From: Brucella grignonensis
GTDB lineage: Bacteria > Pseudomonadota > Alphaproteobacteria > Rhizobiales > Rhizobiaceae
Direction: 5' to 3'
DNA length: 64,000 nt
Assembly (NCBI RefSeq): GCF_002252505.1
Contig: NZ_NNRL01000157.1
Coordinates: forward strand, 372,001-436,000
The notes under the pieces are model-generated. The model was not told where the DNA came from, did no database searches, and saw nothing but the letters and a program-made list of their open reading frames with translations. Both the position numbers and the translations under genes were made by a program. This document shows positions 29,305-38,852 of the stretch, one piece after another. Position 1 is the stretch's first letter, and each line of letters starts with the position of its first letter.

Positions 29305-30369
29305 TTACTGGATCTGGTCTTCCTTGTAGTAACCGCTATCGACCAGAACCTGCTTCCAGTTCGACTTGTCGACGATCACCGGCTTGAGCAGATACGACGG
29401 CACAACCTTGACGCCATTGTCATAGGTCTTGGTGTCATTGACTTCCGGCTCCTTGCCGGTCATCAGCGCATCGACCATATCGACCGTGACCTTGGCGAGT
29501 TCGCGCGTATCCTTGAAGATGGTCGAGTTCTGTTCGCCAGCGAGGATCGACTTCACCGAAGGCACTTCCGCATCCTGACCGGAAACGACCGGCATTGGCA
29601 TGTCGCCGCTGCCATAGCCTACACCCTTGAGGGACGACAGGATACCGATGGAGATGCCGTCATAAGGCGACAGGACTGCATCGAGCTTCTTGTCGGAATA
29701 ATAGGCCGAAAGGATCGAGTCCATGCGGGCCTGAGCAGTTGCACCGTCCCAGCGCAGCGTTGCAACCTTGTCCATGCCGGTCTGGCCGCTGCCGATAACG
29801 ACTTTGCCGCTATCGATATAAGGCTGCAGAACGGACATCGCGCCGTTGTAGAAGAAGTAGGCGTTGTTATCGTCCGGCGAACCGCCGAAAAGCTCGACAT
29901 TGAACGGACCCGGCTTGTTCTTGAGGTCCAGCGCGGTTTCGATGGACTGGGCCTGCAGCACGCCGACCTGGAAATTGTCGAAGGTCGCATAATAATCGAC
30001 ATTCGGCGTATCGCGGATCAGGCGATCATAGGCGATGACCTTGATGCCCGCATCATGGGCCTTGGCCAGAACATCGGAAAGCGTCGTGCCGTCGATGGAT
30101 GCAACGACGAGAACCTTGGCGCCCTTGGTCACCATGTTCTCGATCTGCGCCAGCTGATTGGGCACATCGTCTTCAGCATACTGAAGATCGGTCTGATAGC
30201 CGCGTTCCTTCAGCACCTTGACCATGTTGTCGCCATCGGCAATCCAGCGCGCCGAAGACTTCGTCGGCATGGCGACGGCGACAAGACCCTTGTCTTCCGC
30301 ATGCGCCAGACCGCTAAAGGCAAGCGCGGCCATCGCGACTGCCAGTGTTAGAGATTTCATGCCTGCCAT
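29305..30369 (-). CDS. chvE: multiple-sugar-binding periplasmic protein
   Basis: This 354-residue periplasmic sugar-binding protein has a signal peptide ([24 protein letters not shown]). The mature part starts [26 protein letters not shown], typical of ChvE/MmsE. ChvE binds galactose, arabinose, glucose and others, and in Agrobacterium also signals to VirA. I chose ATG 30369 because GGGAG lies eight bases upstream; the longer frame reads through the leader hairpin. Confidence 0.93.
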   Translation of the reverse strand: MAGMKSLTLAVAMAALAFSGLAHAEDKGLVAVAMPTKSSARWIADGDNMVKVLKERGYQTDLQYAEDDVPNQLAQIENMVTKGAKVLVVASIDGTTLSDVLAKAHDAGIKVIAYDRLIRDTPNVDYYATFDNFQVGVLQAQSIETALDLKNKPGPFNVELFGGSPDDNNAYFFYNGAMSVLQPYIDSGKVVIGSGQTGMDKVATLRWDGATAQARMDSILSAYYSDKKLDAVLSPYDGISIGILSSLKGVGYGSGDMPMPVVSGQDAEVPSVKSILAGEQNSTIFKDTRELAKVTVDMVDALMTGKEPEVNDTKTYDNGVKVVPSYLLKPVIVDKSNWKQVLVDSGYYKEDQIQ

Positions 30370-30388
30370 TGTCTCACTCCCAAATTGG

Positions 30389-30408
30389 GACAGGCTTTTC
30401 CGCCTGTC
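30389..30408 (-). promoter_or_regulatory. leader hairpin just upstream of chvE
   Basis: GACAGGC-GGAAAA-GCCTGTC (minus strand) is a perfect 7-bp stem ending 20 bases before the chvE ATG and just 5' of its ribosome site. It might act as a 5' stabiliser or attenuator; nothing decides between these. Confidence 0.45.
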
Positions 30409-30479
30409 GTTCTCCCAAAATTTCCGCCCCCGCCTTCCGGCCATGCGGAATTCCTCCGGAACAAGTTCTCAAGGGGCCG

Positions 30480-31112
30480 TCAGCCCGCGATCTTGTCCCA
30501 TGCCGCAACCGCGCGCTCGGCGCGTTCGCGAATCTCAGCAACCGTCAATCCGGCCTTGTAAAGACTGGAACCGAGTCCGAAGCAGCTCACTCCCGCTGCC
30601 CGATAGGTCGCAAAATCAGCCTCTGAAACACCGCCCACAGCGCCGACCGGAATATCCTTCGGCAAGACGGCGGATATCGCCTTGATACCGTCCGCGCCGA
30701 GCACGCTGGCCGGAAAGAATTTCAGCGCCGATGCGCCTGCACGGATCGCCGAAAAGGCTTCCGTCGGCGTGAAAACACCGGGCATCGTCACCATGCCGTG
30801 CTGTCCGGCACGACGGATGACATCCGGCTCGACATTGGGGCTGACCAGAAGCCTGCCGCCGACATCGTTGAGACGGTCCACATCTTCGACACTCAACACG
30901 GTCCCGGCCCCGATCAACACGCCCGCAGGCGCAAGCTTCGCCGCCTTCTCAATAGAAACGAAAGGCTCCGGCGAATTGAGCGGGATTTCAATCGCCTCGA
31001 AACCCGTCTCGATCAGTGCTCCGACGATTGCTTCCGTTTCTTCCGGGCGAATGCCGCGCAGGATAGCGACCAGCGGATAGCGCAGCTTTGGCCATGTAAT
31101 GCGGTCGCTCAT
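30480..31112 (-). CDS. dgoA: 2-dehydro-3-deoxy-6-phosphogalactonate aldolase
   Basis: This 210-residue class I KDPG/KDPGal aldolase splits KDPGal into pyruvate and glyceraldehyde-3-phosphate. The Schiff-base lysine is K131 in ALKFFPAS, the catalytic Glu is in FEAIEIPLNSP, and GAGTVL is present. Its ATG overlaps the dgoK stop by four bases, so the two steps are translationally coupled. The DgoA rather than Eda assignment follows from this coupling and the galactose context. Confidence 0.92.
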   Translation of the reverse strand: MSDRITWPKLRYPLVAILRGIRPEETEAIVGALIETGFEAIEIPLNSPEPFVSIEKAAKLAPAGVLIGAGTVLSVEDVDRLNDVGGRLLVSPNVEPDVIRRAGQHGMVTMPGVFTPTEAFSAIRAGASALKFFPASVLGADGIKAISAVLPKDIPVGAVGGVSEADFATYRAAGVSCFGLGSSLYKAGLTVAEIRERAERAVAAWDKIAG

Positions 31113-32038
31113 TGCGCAGCTCCTCCGAAGGCGTGTTTTGCAGCCATGAACAGGCCGTCACGCACCAACTCATCCGCAGCGACGCGCCTGACTGCCAGCC
31201 CGGCAATTTCAAGCGCACTGGCATAGAGCGCCCCCATCGTGTCGTCTGAAAGGAGCAGCACTTCTTCGGGTTTGCCATAAAGCATGCGCCCGCCTGCCAC
31301 TTCCAGCCCGATCAACAAGCCCGACAAACGGGCCAGCTGATCGGTCGGCTTGCGATCATGGACGAGCCAGCCTGCGCGAATGGAAAACAGCGCGTTGGAA
31401 ATCAGTGCCGGGTTTTCGAGCGACGCCCTGACACCGGCAGCGAAAACCTCACCATTCGGATCGACCGCACCAGCACCTTCCAATGCACCGGCCAGCACCG
31501 ATTTTTCCTTCAAAAGAGCGAACATTTCGCCGGTCATGAAGGTTCGGTAATCGGCAAGGCCACCGTCGGCAATCCGCACCCATTTGGCATGAGTACCAGG
31601 CATGACGACAACCGCATCATGCGTGCCGCCGTGCACAAGACCGAGCAATTTTGTCTCCTCGCCGCGCATCACGTCTGGGGCGGTTTCATCCCGACGCGCG
31701 ACGCCCGGCAACATGATGACGTGACGGCGCGCAGGCACGCGCACCGCAGCCTTCACGATACCGTCCAGCCCCGCGGGCAGGCTCATATAGGGCGCTTCGA
31801 TCCAGCCGGTCCGCGAACCGGCCATGCCACAGATCACCACCGGCAGATCGTCCGGCGCGCCGACAGAAGCAAGGTGCCGTTCGAGTGTTGGCTCGAAACC
31901 GGCTTCTTTTGCCTGCAGCAGGCCGTCATCACCACGGCTTTCGCCCAGCACATTGCCATCAAAATCCAGCGTCCAGAGGCGGAACCGGGTGGTGCCCCAG
32001 TCCGCAACTGCCGCAAATGGCTTTTTATCAAGAGCCAT
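31109..32038 (-). CDS. dgoK: 2-dehydro-3-deoxygalactonokinase
   Basis: This 309-residue sugar-acid kinase has the N-terminal phosphate loop ADWGTTRFRLWTLD and MPGTHAKWVRI and FMTGEMFALL, typical of DgoK. It phosphorylates 2-dehydro-3-deoxygalactonate with ATP. ATG 32038 fits the family; the longer frame to 32344 lies inside the dehydratase gene. It is ten bases after the dehydratase stop and overlaps dgoA. Confidence 0.92.
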   Translation of the reverse strand: MALDKKPFAAVADWGTTRFRLWTLDFDGNVLGESRGDDGLLQAKEAGFEPTLERHLASVGAPDDLPVVICGMAGSRTGWIEAPYMSLPAGLDGIVKAAVRVPARRHVIMLPGVARRDETAPDVMRGEETKLLGLVHGGTHDAVVVMPGTHAKWVRIADGGLADYRTFMTGEMFALLKEKSVLAGALEGAGAVDPNGEVFAAGVRASLENPALISNALFSIRAGWLVHDRKPTDQLARLSGLLIGLEVAGGRMLYGKPEEVLLLSDDTMGALYASALEIAGLAVRRVAADELVRDGLFMAAKHAFGGAAQ

Positions 32039-32048
32039 CCGGGAAACC

Positions 32049-33854
32049 TTAGTGGTTGTCTCGTGGCAGGCCACGCGTATGCGCGATGTCCTGATACTTG
32101 ACCGCATTTTCGAGAACTGCACCGGTTTCCATCTGGCCGACAACGGCGCGCTGGATTTCCTGCCACGGCGTCTGGCTTTCCGGATATTTGTAGCCACCGG
32201 CAGCCTCGAGAGCTTTGCGACGCTCCGCGAGTTCCTCATCGGAAATAAGAATATCCGCTGTACCGCGACCAAGATCGATACGCACACGATCACCCATTCT
32301 GAGCAGCGCCAGACCGCCGCCAGCGGCAGCTTCCGGTGAGGCATTGAGGATCGAAGGCGAACCCGACGTGCCCGACTGGCGACCGTCGCCGATGCATGGC
32401 AGCGAAGTGATGCCCTTCTTCAAAAGATAATCCGGGGCGCGCATGTTAACGACTTCCGCCGCACCGGGATAACCGATGGGGCCAGCGCCGCGCATGAACA
32501 GCACCGTATGCTCGTCGATTTCCAGTGCCGGATCGTCAATGCGGTGATGATAATCTTCCGGCCCGTCGAACACGACCGCCTTACCTTCAAAGGCATTCGG
32601 GTCCTTGTCGTCAGACAGGTAGCGATTGCGGAACTCATCTGAAATGACGCTGAGCTTCATGATCGCCGACGAGAACAGATTGCCCCGCAGCACGCGGAAA
32701 CCGGCATGCTTCTTCAGCGGCTGATCGTAGGTCTTGATGACATTGCCGTCTTCGATGGTCGCGTTCTTGCAATTCTCGCCGATGGTCTTGCCATTGACGG
32801 TCAGCGCATTTTCATTGATGAGGCCCTGCCCCATCAGCTGATTGACGACGGCTGGCACACCGCCCGCATGGTAGTAGTCTTCACCAAGATATTCGCCCGC
32901 TGGCTGAAGATTAACCAGAAGCGGAATTTCCTCGCCATATTTCTGCCAGTCATCGACCGTCAGTTCCACGCCGACATGGCGCGCAAGCGCGTTCAGATGG
33001 ATCGGCGCATTGGTCGAACCGCCGATAGCGGAATTGACGCGGATGGCATTGATGAAAGCTTCCTTGGTCATGACATCGGAAGGCTTGAGGTCTTCATAGA
33101 CCATCTCGACGATGCGACGACCGGTCAGATAAGAAACTTCCTGACGGTCACGATAAGGCGCTGGAATGGCGGCGGAGCCCGGCAACTGCATTCCAAGCGC
33201 TTCGGCAAGCGAATTCATCGTCGTTGCCGTGCCCATCGTGTTGCAATAGCCGGTCGATGGTGCCGAAGACGCAACCAGCTTGATAAAGCCAGCATAATCG
33301 ATCTCGCCCTTGGCCAGCAGCTCGCGCGCCTTCCAGACGATGGTGCCCGAACCCGTACGCTCACCCCGGAACCAGCCATTGAGCATCGGACCAACCGACA
33401 GCGCAATCGCCGGAATATTGACGGTCGCAGCAGCCATCAGGCAGGCAGGCGTGGTCTTGTCGCAGCCGATTGTCAGCACGACGCCATCAAGCGGATAGCC
33501 ATAAAGCACTTCCACGAGGCCGAGATAGGCAAGGTTGCGGTCCAGACCAGCGGTCGGGCGCTTGCCGGTTTCCTGGATCGGATGGACCGGAAATTCGATC
33601 ACGATACCGCCCGCTTCACGCACACCTTCACGCACGCGATTGGCCAGCTCCAGATGATGACGGTTGCAAGGTGAGAGGTCGGAGCCCGTCTGCGCAATGC
33701 CGATGATCGGTCGTCCCGATTGCAGCTCTTCCTGACTGAGACCGTAATTCATGTAGCGCTCAAGATAGAGCGCGGTCATATCCACATTGTCCGGATTATC
33801 GAACCATGCGCGTGAACGGAACTTTGGCGTCTGAGGAGTAACGGGCTTATTCAT
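32049..33854 (-). CDS. araD: IlvD/Edd family sugar-acid dehydratase (arabonate/galactonate type)
   Basis: This 601-residue iron-sulfur dehydratase has cluster ligands C63 (DLSPCNRHH), C131 ([11 protein letters not shown]) and C204 ([10 protein letters not shown]), plus [16 protein letters not shown] at the C-terminal active site. It matches the L-arabonate/D-galactonate dehydratase branch rather than biosynthetic IlvD. In this operon it would convert galactonate to KDGal for dgoK, and may also act on L-arabonate. The ATG at 33854 has AGGA nine bases upstream. Confidence 0.85.
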   Translation of the reverse strand: MNKPVTPQTPKFRSRAWFDNPDNVDMTALYLERYMNYGLSQEELQSGRPIIGIAQTGSDLSPCNRHHLELANRVREGVREAGGIVIEFPVHPIQETGKRPTAGLDRNLAYLGLVEVLYGYPLDGVVLTIGCDKTTPACLMAAATVNIPAIALSVGPMLNGWFRGERTGSGTIVWKARELLAKGEIDYAGFIKLVASSAPSTGYCNTMGTATTMNSLAEALGMQLPGSAAIPAPYRDRQEVSYLTGRRIVEMVYEDLKPSDVMTKEAFINAIRVNSAIGGSTNAPIHLNALARHVGVELTVDDWQKYGEEIPLLVNLQPAGEYLGEDYYHAGGVPAVVNQLMGQGLINENALTVNGKTIGENCKNATIEDGNVIKTYDQPLKKHAGFRVLRGNLFSSAIMKLSVISDEFRNRYLSDDKDPNAFEGKAVVFDGPEDYHHRIDDPALEIDEHTVLFMRGAGPIGYPGAAEVVNMRAPDYLLKKGITSLPCIGDGRQSGTSGSPSILNASPEAAAGGGLALLRMGDRVRIDLGRGTADILISDEELAERRKALEAAGGYKYPESQTPWQEIQRAVVGQMETGAVLENAVKYQDIAHTRGLPRDNH

Positions 33855-33952
33855 TTCACTGTCCTGCGTGGGTAAGAGACCGCCCCGCGGCCTCATTTCC
33901 TTCGACGCCAATCCATTCCAACCAGATCGGCGCTTCTAACTCTTTGCTTCAT

Positions 33953-33999
33953 CTCGCATCTTGTCCGAAAATCGTTTCACACTTTTCGGGATGCGCTCT
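33953..33999. repeat. dispersed palindromic repeat abutting the galactose dehydrogenase stop
   Basis: CTCGCATCTTGTCCGAAAAT through CACTTTTCGGGATGCGCTCT is a full left-module copy in reverse orientation. On the minus strand, TAG (34000-33998) ends the dehydrogenase and the repeat AGAGCGCATCCCGAAAAGTG starts inside that stop. Confidence 0.85.
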
Positions 34000-34933
34000 A
34001 ATCTTCAAATGCTTCAACCAGATGCCGCTGCCCCAGAAGGAAAGCATCGGCCACATGGGTCAGTGGAGCAAGATCGACATCGTTCTGCCCTTCGCCAACC
34101 AGCTTCACAAAATTCTGGTAAAGACGCTGATATTCACGATCCGGCTCGGCCATTTTCTCCGTGCCTGCGATGGTCAGGCGGCTACCGCCATGGCTGAGAA
34201 GCAGCATTCCTTTATCGGTCTCGACGCGAATGTCCCATGTCTGCGGGCCAGTCTGCCGCCAGTCCAGTTCGAACGAAACCGGTATGCCGCTTTCCGTCTG
34301 AAACTTGAGATCGGCTGCGATGGGTGCCGCACGGTTTTCGGGAAAATAAAGATCGGATTGCGTGAGAAAGAAGCGCTCCGGCAAAATATGCGTGACGATG
34401 GAAAGCGCATTAATGCCTGGGTCGAACACACCGAGACCACCCGGCTCCCAGATCCATTGCTGGCCGGGATGCCAATGGCGCACGTCCTCTTTCCACGACA
34501 CGGCAACAGACTTGATTGCAGCGCCTTTCAGAAATTCGCGTGCCGGTTCAACGGCCGCGGCTTCGCGCGAATGCCATGTCGCATAAAGCGTAACGCCCTG
34601 CTTTTCAGCAAAACGCTTCAGCGCCTGCACTTCCGAAATCGTCGCACCCGGAGGCTTCTCCAGCATCACATGCTTGCGCGCCTTCAAGGCTGCGTAGGCT
34701 TGGCTAAAGCGCCCTTGCGGCGGCGTGCAGAGCGACACCGCGTCAACGGCGATGTCACTGCCCAGCAGCTCATCGATGTCGTGAAAAGACGGCAGGCCGT
34801 CCAGCCCGGCATTGCGGCTGGCAATGGCTTTCAGTTCAATGCCATCGACGGCTTCAATAGACGGCAGATGCTGGTCACGCGCAATCTTGCCCAGACCGAC
34901 GATTGCGAGAGCGATGTTCGATTCCCGCACCAT
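33998..34933 (-). CDS. gal: D-galactose/L-arabinose 1-dehydrogenase (Gfo/Idh/MocA family)
   Basis: This 311-residue NAD(P)-dependent enzyme has the Rossmann motif VGLGKIARDQHLPSI (G13-x-G15) and the family EKPPG at 92-96. It resembles the galactose/arabinose 1-dehydrogenases that form the sugar lactone in the non-phosphorylative pathway. It is immediately downstream of gguC and upstream of the dehydratase. Whether galactose or arabinose is preferred cannot be read from sequence. Confidence 0.85.
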   Translation of the reverse strand: MVRESNIALAIVGLGKIARDQHLPSIEAVDGIELKAIASRNAGLDGLPSFHDIDELLGSDIAVDAVSLCTPPQGRFSQAYAALKARKHVMLEKPPGATISEVQALKRFAEKQGVTLYATWHSREAAAVEPAREFLKGAAIKSVAVSWKEDVRHWHPGQQWIWEPGGLGVFDPGINALSIVTHILPERFFLTQSDLYFPENRAAPIAADLKFQTESGIPVSFELDWRQTGPQTWDIRVETDKGMLLLSHGGSRLTIAGTEKMAEPDREYQRLYQNFVKLVGEGQNDVDLAPLTHVADAFLLGQRHLVEAFED

Positions 34934-34934
34934 T

Positions 34935-35927
34935 TCAGAGCGCCTTCACGACAAGGTTTTCGGCTGCCGCCTGAGCCAGCCTGTTGACCAGCGGATAACG
35001 GAACGGCTTGGCGGAAATCTCGAACTGGTCGCCAGCTTCCGTCTTTACGCCCTCCGAAAACGACAAGGTTGCCGTGCCAAAGAAATGAACATGAATATCG
35101 CCCGGACGGCGGAACAGCTCATATTTAAAATGATGGTGTTCCAGATTGGCGATCGTGTGCGACATGTTCGCTTCGCCCGAAAGGAACGGCTTTTCAAAGA
35201 TCACCTGATCGCCGCGACGAATCCGCGAAACGCCTTCAACATGATCCGGTAGGTCACCCACATAAAGCTCAGGACCAAGCGATGCCTGACGCAGCTTGGA
35301 ATGGGCAAGCCAGAGATAGTTCTGCTTCTCGGTCACATGGTCGGAAAATTCATTGGCAAGGCAGAAGCCAAGCCGGAACGGCGTACCATCCGGGCCAATC
35401 AGGTAGATGCCTGCCAGCTCCGGCTCTTCGCCACCATCCTCGGCAAAGGAAGGCGAAACCAGTTCGCCGCCGGTTGCCACCAGCGCCGAACCGTCACCCT
35501 TGTAGAACCATTCCGGCTGCACGCCGGTTTCGCCCGGCTTCGGTTTGCCGCCTTCGACACCCATCAGGAACATACGCATGGAATCGGTCGGCTTTTCGGC
35601 GGCCTGCGCTGCCTTGTGCATCTTGTCGCGACCGTCAGCAGAGCCAAGATGTGTGAGGCCCGTGCCCGCAACAATCAGATGTGCTGGATCATCATGCGTA
35701 ATCGGCAGACCGACACGACCCACGGCCAGAACCGCGTCGATATCGACAGTCTCGCCCTTGCCGTTACTTTTTACCTGCTCCGCAAGGCTGATGCCTGCAG
35801 AAATCGCGGCCCAGGCCAATTCATAAGTCGTAGTCACGCCATTCACGACATGTGCAGCACCTTCATCATCGCATACAGCCACACGTGCTCCTCCGCGCGC
35901 ATCGCGGAACTGTATCAGACGTAACAT
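34935..35927 (-). CDS. gguC: GguC/AraD1 family protein (FAH fold)
   Basis: This encodes 330 residues of the fumarylacetoacetate-hydrolase-like AraD1 family, the gene called gguC in Agrobacterium. Blocks include AGTGLTHLGSADGRDKMH, EWFYKGDGSALVATGGELVSPSFAEDGGEEPELAGIYLI (acidic metal-binding region, read in pieces) and HVHFFGTATLSF near the C-terminus. AraD1 members are proposed 2-keto-3-deoxy-arabonate dehydratases. ATG 35927 has GGGAGG five bases upstream; the longer frame is rejected. It leads the sugar-acid operon. Confidence 0.85.
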   Translation of the reverse strand: MLRLIQFRDARGGARVAVCDDEGAAHVVNGVTTTYELAWAAISAGISLAEQVKSNGKGETVDIDAVLAVGRVGLPITHDDPAHLIVAGTGLTHLGSADGRDKMHKAAQAAEKPTDSMRMFLMGVEGGKPKPGETGVQPEWFYKGDGSALVATGGELVSPSFAEDGGEEPELAGIYLIGPDGTPFRLGFCLANEFSDHVTEKQNYLWLAHSKLRQASLGPELYVGDLPDHVEGVSRIRRGDQVIFEKPFLSGEANMSHTIANLEHHHFKYELFRRPGDIHVHFFGTATLSFSEGVKTEAGDQFEISAKPFRYPLVNRLAQAAAENLVVKAL

Positions 35928-36259
35928 TGAACCTCCCATTTTCCGCAAAACTCTTGCGGAACATTCTTCCCGACCGATCAAAAGCACAAACGTGTCAATC
36001 AACGGTTCCTTCTTATTAATATGACTATTTTGTCAAACACCCACTTGTCAAGCAAGCGAAACACAGCATAGATCGCCCTCCAAGAGAGGCTACCCCCACT
36101 GGGCATTTAAACCTATGATTTACATATGCAATTGATGGATATGCACGTTTGTCGCACCCCCAATTTTCAGCGAACAACCGAAATGCGCTTGCTATAAAGT
36201 AATATTATATGCTTCATAACCGGTAAGGCCGGGAGGGCCTTTTATTGGGAGGAACTATT
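35928..36259. promoter_or_regulatory. divergent control region between gguC and ytfQ
   Basis: This 332-bp AT-rich gap holds the promoters of both sugar operons. TTGTCAA occurs twice in direct repeat (36030 and 36045, 15-base spacing). TTGACA on the minus strand near 35995 could be a -35 box for gguC. The ytfQ gene has a strong GGGAGGA site at 36247-36253. No gene was found in the gap. Confidence 0.5.
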
Positions 36260-37219
36260 ATGAAATGCAGTTTGACGGCCCTGACGGCCGCATTTTCTTT
36301 TGCCCTGATTTCAAGCGTATCTGCAGCCTCATTGACTGTCGGCTTTTCGCAGATCGGTTCGGAATCGGGCTGGCGTGCCGCCGAAACAAGCGTAACGAAG
36401 CAGGAAGCTGAAAAGCGTGGCCACACCCTCAAGTTTGCCGACGCGCAGCAGAAACAGGAAAATCAGATCAAGGCCGTTCGCGGTTTCATCGCGCAGGGCG
36501 TCGATGCCATCCTGATCGCGCCAGTTGTTGCTACGGGCTGGGATGCTGTTCTGAAAGAAGCCAAGGAAGCTGAAATTCCTGTCGTCCTTCTCGACCGCCA
36601 GATTGATGCACCGGAAGATCTCTATCTCACTGCCGTCACTTCCGATCAGGTCCATGAAGGCAAGGTCGCTGGCGAGTGGCTGGTGAAAGACGTGGGCGAT
36701 AAACCGTGCAATGTGGTCGAGCTTCAGGGAACCACGGGTTCGTCCCCTGCAATCAACCGCAAGAAGGGCTTCGAAGAAGCACTTGCAGGTCATAACAATA
36801 TCAAGATTTCCCGCTCGCAGACTGGTGACTTCACCCGTACCAAGGGTAAGGAAGTCATGGAAAGCTTTATCAAGGCCGAAGGCGGCGGCAAGGATATCTG
36901 TGCCGTCTACGCCCATAATGACGACATGGCTGTAGGCGCAATTCAGGCAATAAAGGAAGCTGGCCTCAAGCCAGGCACCGACATCAAGGTTGTTTCCATT
37001 GATGCAGTTCCAGATATCTTCCAGGCCATGGCCAATGGCGAAGCCAATGCGACAGTTGAACTGACGCCAAACATGGCAGGCCCGGCTTTCGACGTGATCG
37101 AAGCTCTGAAAGCCAATGGCACCGTTCCACCAAAGTGGATCCAGACCGAATCCAAGCTTTACACACAAGCTGACGATCCGAAGGCTGTGTATGAGGCCAA
37201 AAAGGGCCTCGGCTACTGA
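36260..37219 (+). CDS. ytfQ: galactofuranose-type ABC transporter substrate-binding protein
   Basis: This 319-residue periplasmic protein has a signal peptide (cut after VSA, about residue 22) and a YtfQ-like start, LTVGFSQIGSESGWRAAETSV. LLDRQID and VYAHNDDMAVGAIQAI follow. E. coli YtfQ binds galactofuranose and related furanoses. The start is ATG 36260 rather than an upstream TTG at 36245. A hairpin follows the gene, which probably lifts its expression over the rest of the operon. Confidence 0.9.
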   Translation: MKCSLTALTAAFSFALISSVSAASLTVGFSQIGSESGWRAAETSVTKQEAEKRGHTLKFADAQQKQENQIKAVRGFIAQGVDAILIAPVVATGWDAVLKEAKEAEIPVVLLDRQIDAPEDLYLTAVTSDQVHEGKVAGEWLVKDVGDKPCNVVELQGTTGSSPAINRKKGFEEALAGHNNIKISRSQTGDFTRTKGKEVMESFIKAEGGGKDICAVYAHNDDMAVGAIQAIKEAGLKPGTDIKVVSIDAVPDIFQAMANGEANATVELTPNMAGPAFDVIEALKANGTVPPKWIQTESKLYTQADDPKAVYEAKKGLGY

Positions 37220-37231
37220 TCGCATCATCTG

Positions 37232-37261
37232 ATCCGGGCTACACAAAGGCGTAGCCCGGAT
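37232..37261 (+). repeat. intercistronic hairpin after ytfQ
   Basis: ATCCGGGCTAC and GTAGCCCGGAT form a perfect 11-bp stem with an eight-base loop and no T run, 12 bases after the ytfQ stop. It looks like a 3' mRNA stabiliser. Confidence 0.7.
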
Positions 37262-37292
37262 AGAACTCGCAAGTCAGCAGGCGGAAAACAAC

Positions 37293-38852
37293 ATGGCTCG
37301 CTCTGATACCAAGGCAGCGTCGGCACTGGCGACACCGCTGCTTGAAGCTCGTGGAATAACGAAATCATTTTTCGGCGTCACAGCGCTCGATCATGTCGAC
37401 TTTGCCCTCGCGAAAGGCGAAATCCACGCTTTGCTTGGCGAAAACGGCGCAGGCAAGTCAACCCTGATCAAGATATTGACCGGCGCTTATCATAATTTTG
37501 ACGGTGCGATCCTGCTCAAAGGGCAACCGATTGCACCAGCCTCAGTTACCGATGCGCAAAAACTTGGCATTGGCACGGTCTATCAGGAAGTCAATCTTCT
37601 CGAAAATCTGACGGTCGCCGAAAACCTTTTCCTCGGTCGCCAGCCAAGCCGGTTCGGCTTTGTCGATCGCCGCCAGATGGAACGGGATTCAAGTGCGCTT
37701 CTCGCACGCTACGGCCTGACGATTGATGTCAGTGCGCCGCTTTCAGCCTATTCTGTCGCCATACGCCAGATCATCGCCATTGCCCGCGCAGTCGATCTTT
37801 CCGGCAAGGTTCTGGTACTCGATGAACCCACCGCCAGCCTCGACGCACGTGAAGTCGAGATGCTGTTCGGTGTGTTGCGGCAATTGAAAGCCGAAGGCCT
37901 CGGCATCATCGTCATCACCCATTTTCTGGATCAGGTCTATGCTATCGCTGATTGTGCCACCGTATTGCGCAACGGACAGCTTGTTGGCAGCCGCAACCTG
38001 TCGGAATTGCCGCGCACCGATCTCATTTCCATGATGCTCGGTCATCAGCTGCAAGAGACCGTGCGCCGACAACTCACCGAAGAAATGAACGATGACACGA
38101 CTGCGCCCATTCGTTTTTCGGATTTTGGCAAAAAGGGTAGCATTGCGCCTTTCGATCTTGCAATCAAACCGGGCGAAGCGGTCGGAATTGCCGGATTGCT
38201 CGGTTCTGGGCGCACCGAAACCGCGCTTCTGATGTTCGGCGTCGATCAAGCCGACAGCGGCGGACTGACGGTGGACGGCCAAGACACAAAACTGCCCACA
38301 CCCGTGGCAGCCATCGCTGAACGCTTTGCATTTTGCCCTGAAGAGCGCAAAACGGATGGCATCATCGGCGATTTTTCTGTGGCGGAGAATATTGCGCTCG
38401 CCATACAAGCAAAGCGTGGCTGGTCAAAGCCAATCTCCTCCCGTGAAAAAGATGCCCTCGCCCAGCGCTATATCAAGGCACTCGATATCCGACCGCCTGA
38501 CCCCAACAAGCCGATCAAATTTTTGTCCGGCGGCAACCAGCAGAAAGCCATTCTGGCGCGCTGGCTCGCAACCGATCCACGCCTGTTGATCCTCGATGAG
38601 CCGACGCGCGGCATCGACATCGGCGCACATGCGGAAATTCTGAAGCTGATTGGCGAACTCTGTACTGAAGGCATGTCGCTCGTCATCATTTCTTCGGAGT
38701 TTGAAGAACTGGCTGCCGTCGCCAATCGTGTCATCGTGCTTTCCGACCGGCGCCATGTCGCAGAACTTAAAGGCGAAGAAATCACCGCCGACAATATCGT
38801 TCGCGCGATTGCCGAGACCGGTCATGTGAGCGAAAAGGAAGCTGCAGCATGA
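37293..38852 (+). CDS. ytfR: galactofuranose-type ABC transporter, double ATPase
   Basis: This 519-residue fusion of two ABC domains has a complete Walker A (GENGAGKST, 49-57) in the first and a degenerate GLLGSGRTE in the second. [15 protein letters not shown] and [18 protein letters not shown] mark the second signature and Walker B. Its stop overlaps ytfT by four bases. It powers the ytfQ-ytfT-yjfF importer. Confidence 0.93.
   Translation: MARSDTKAASALATPLLEARGITKSFFGVTALDHVDFALAKGEIHALLGENGAGKSTLIKILTGAYHNFDGAILLKGQPIAPASVTDAQKLGIGTVYQEVNLLENLTVAENLFLGRQPSRFGFVDRRQMERDSSALLARYGLTIDVSAPLSAYSVAIRQIIAIARAVDLSGKVLVLDEPTASLDAREVEMLFGVLRQLKAEGLGIIVITHFLDQVYAIADCATVLRNGQLVGSRNLSELPRTDLISMMLGHQLQETVRRQLTEEMNDDTTAPIRFSDFGKKGSIAPFDLAIKPGEAVGIAGLLGSGRTETALLMFGVDQADSGGLTVDGQDTKLPTPVAAIAERFAFCPEERKTDGIIGDFSVAENIALAIQAKRGWSKPISSREKDALAQRYIKALDIRPPDPNKPIKFLSGGNQQKAILARWLATDPRLLILDEPTRGIDIGAHAEILKLIGELCTEGMSLVIISSEFEELAAVANRVIVLSDRRHVAELKGEEITADNIVRAIAETGHVSEKEAAA

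Noticed and set aside
29011-30351. 446-residue plus-strand open frame opposite chvE
   Set aside because: It is antisense to chvE and the chvE-gguA gap, with low-complexity composition and no recognisable domain.
32706-33674. 322-residue plus-strand frame opposite the dehydratase
   Set aside because: It is a shadow of the conserved dehydratase gene.
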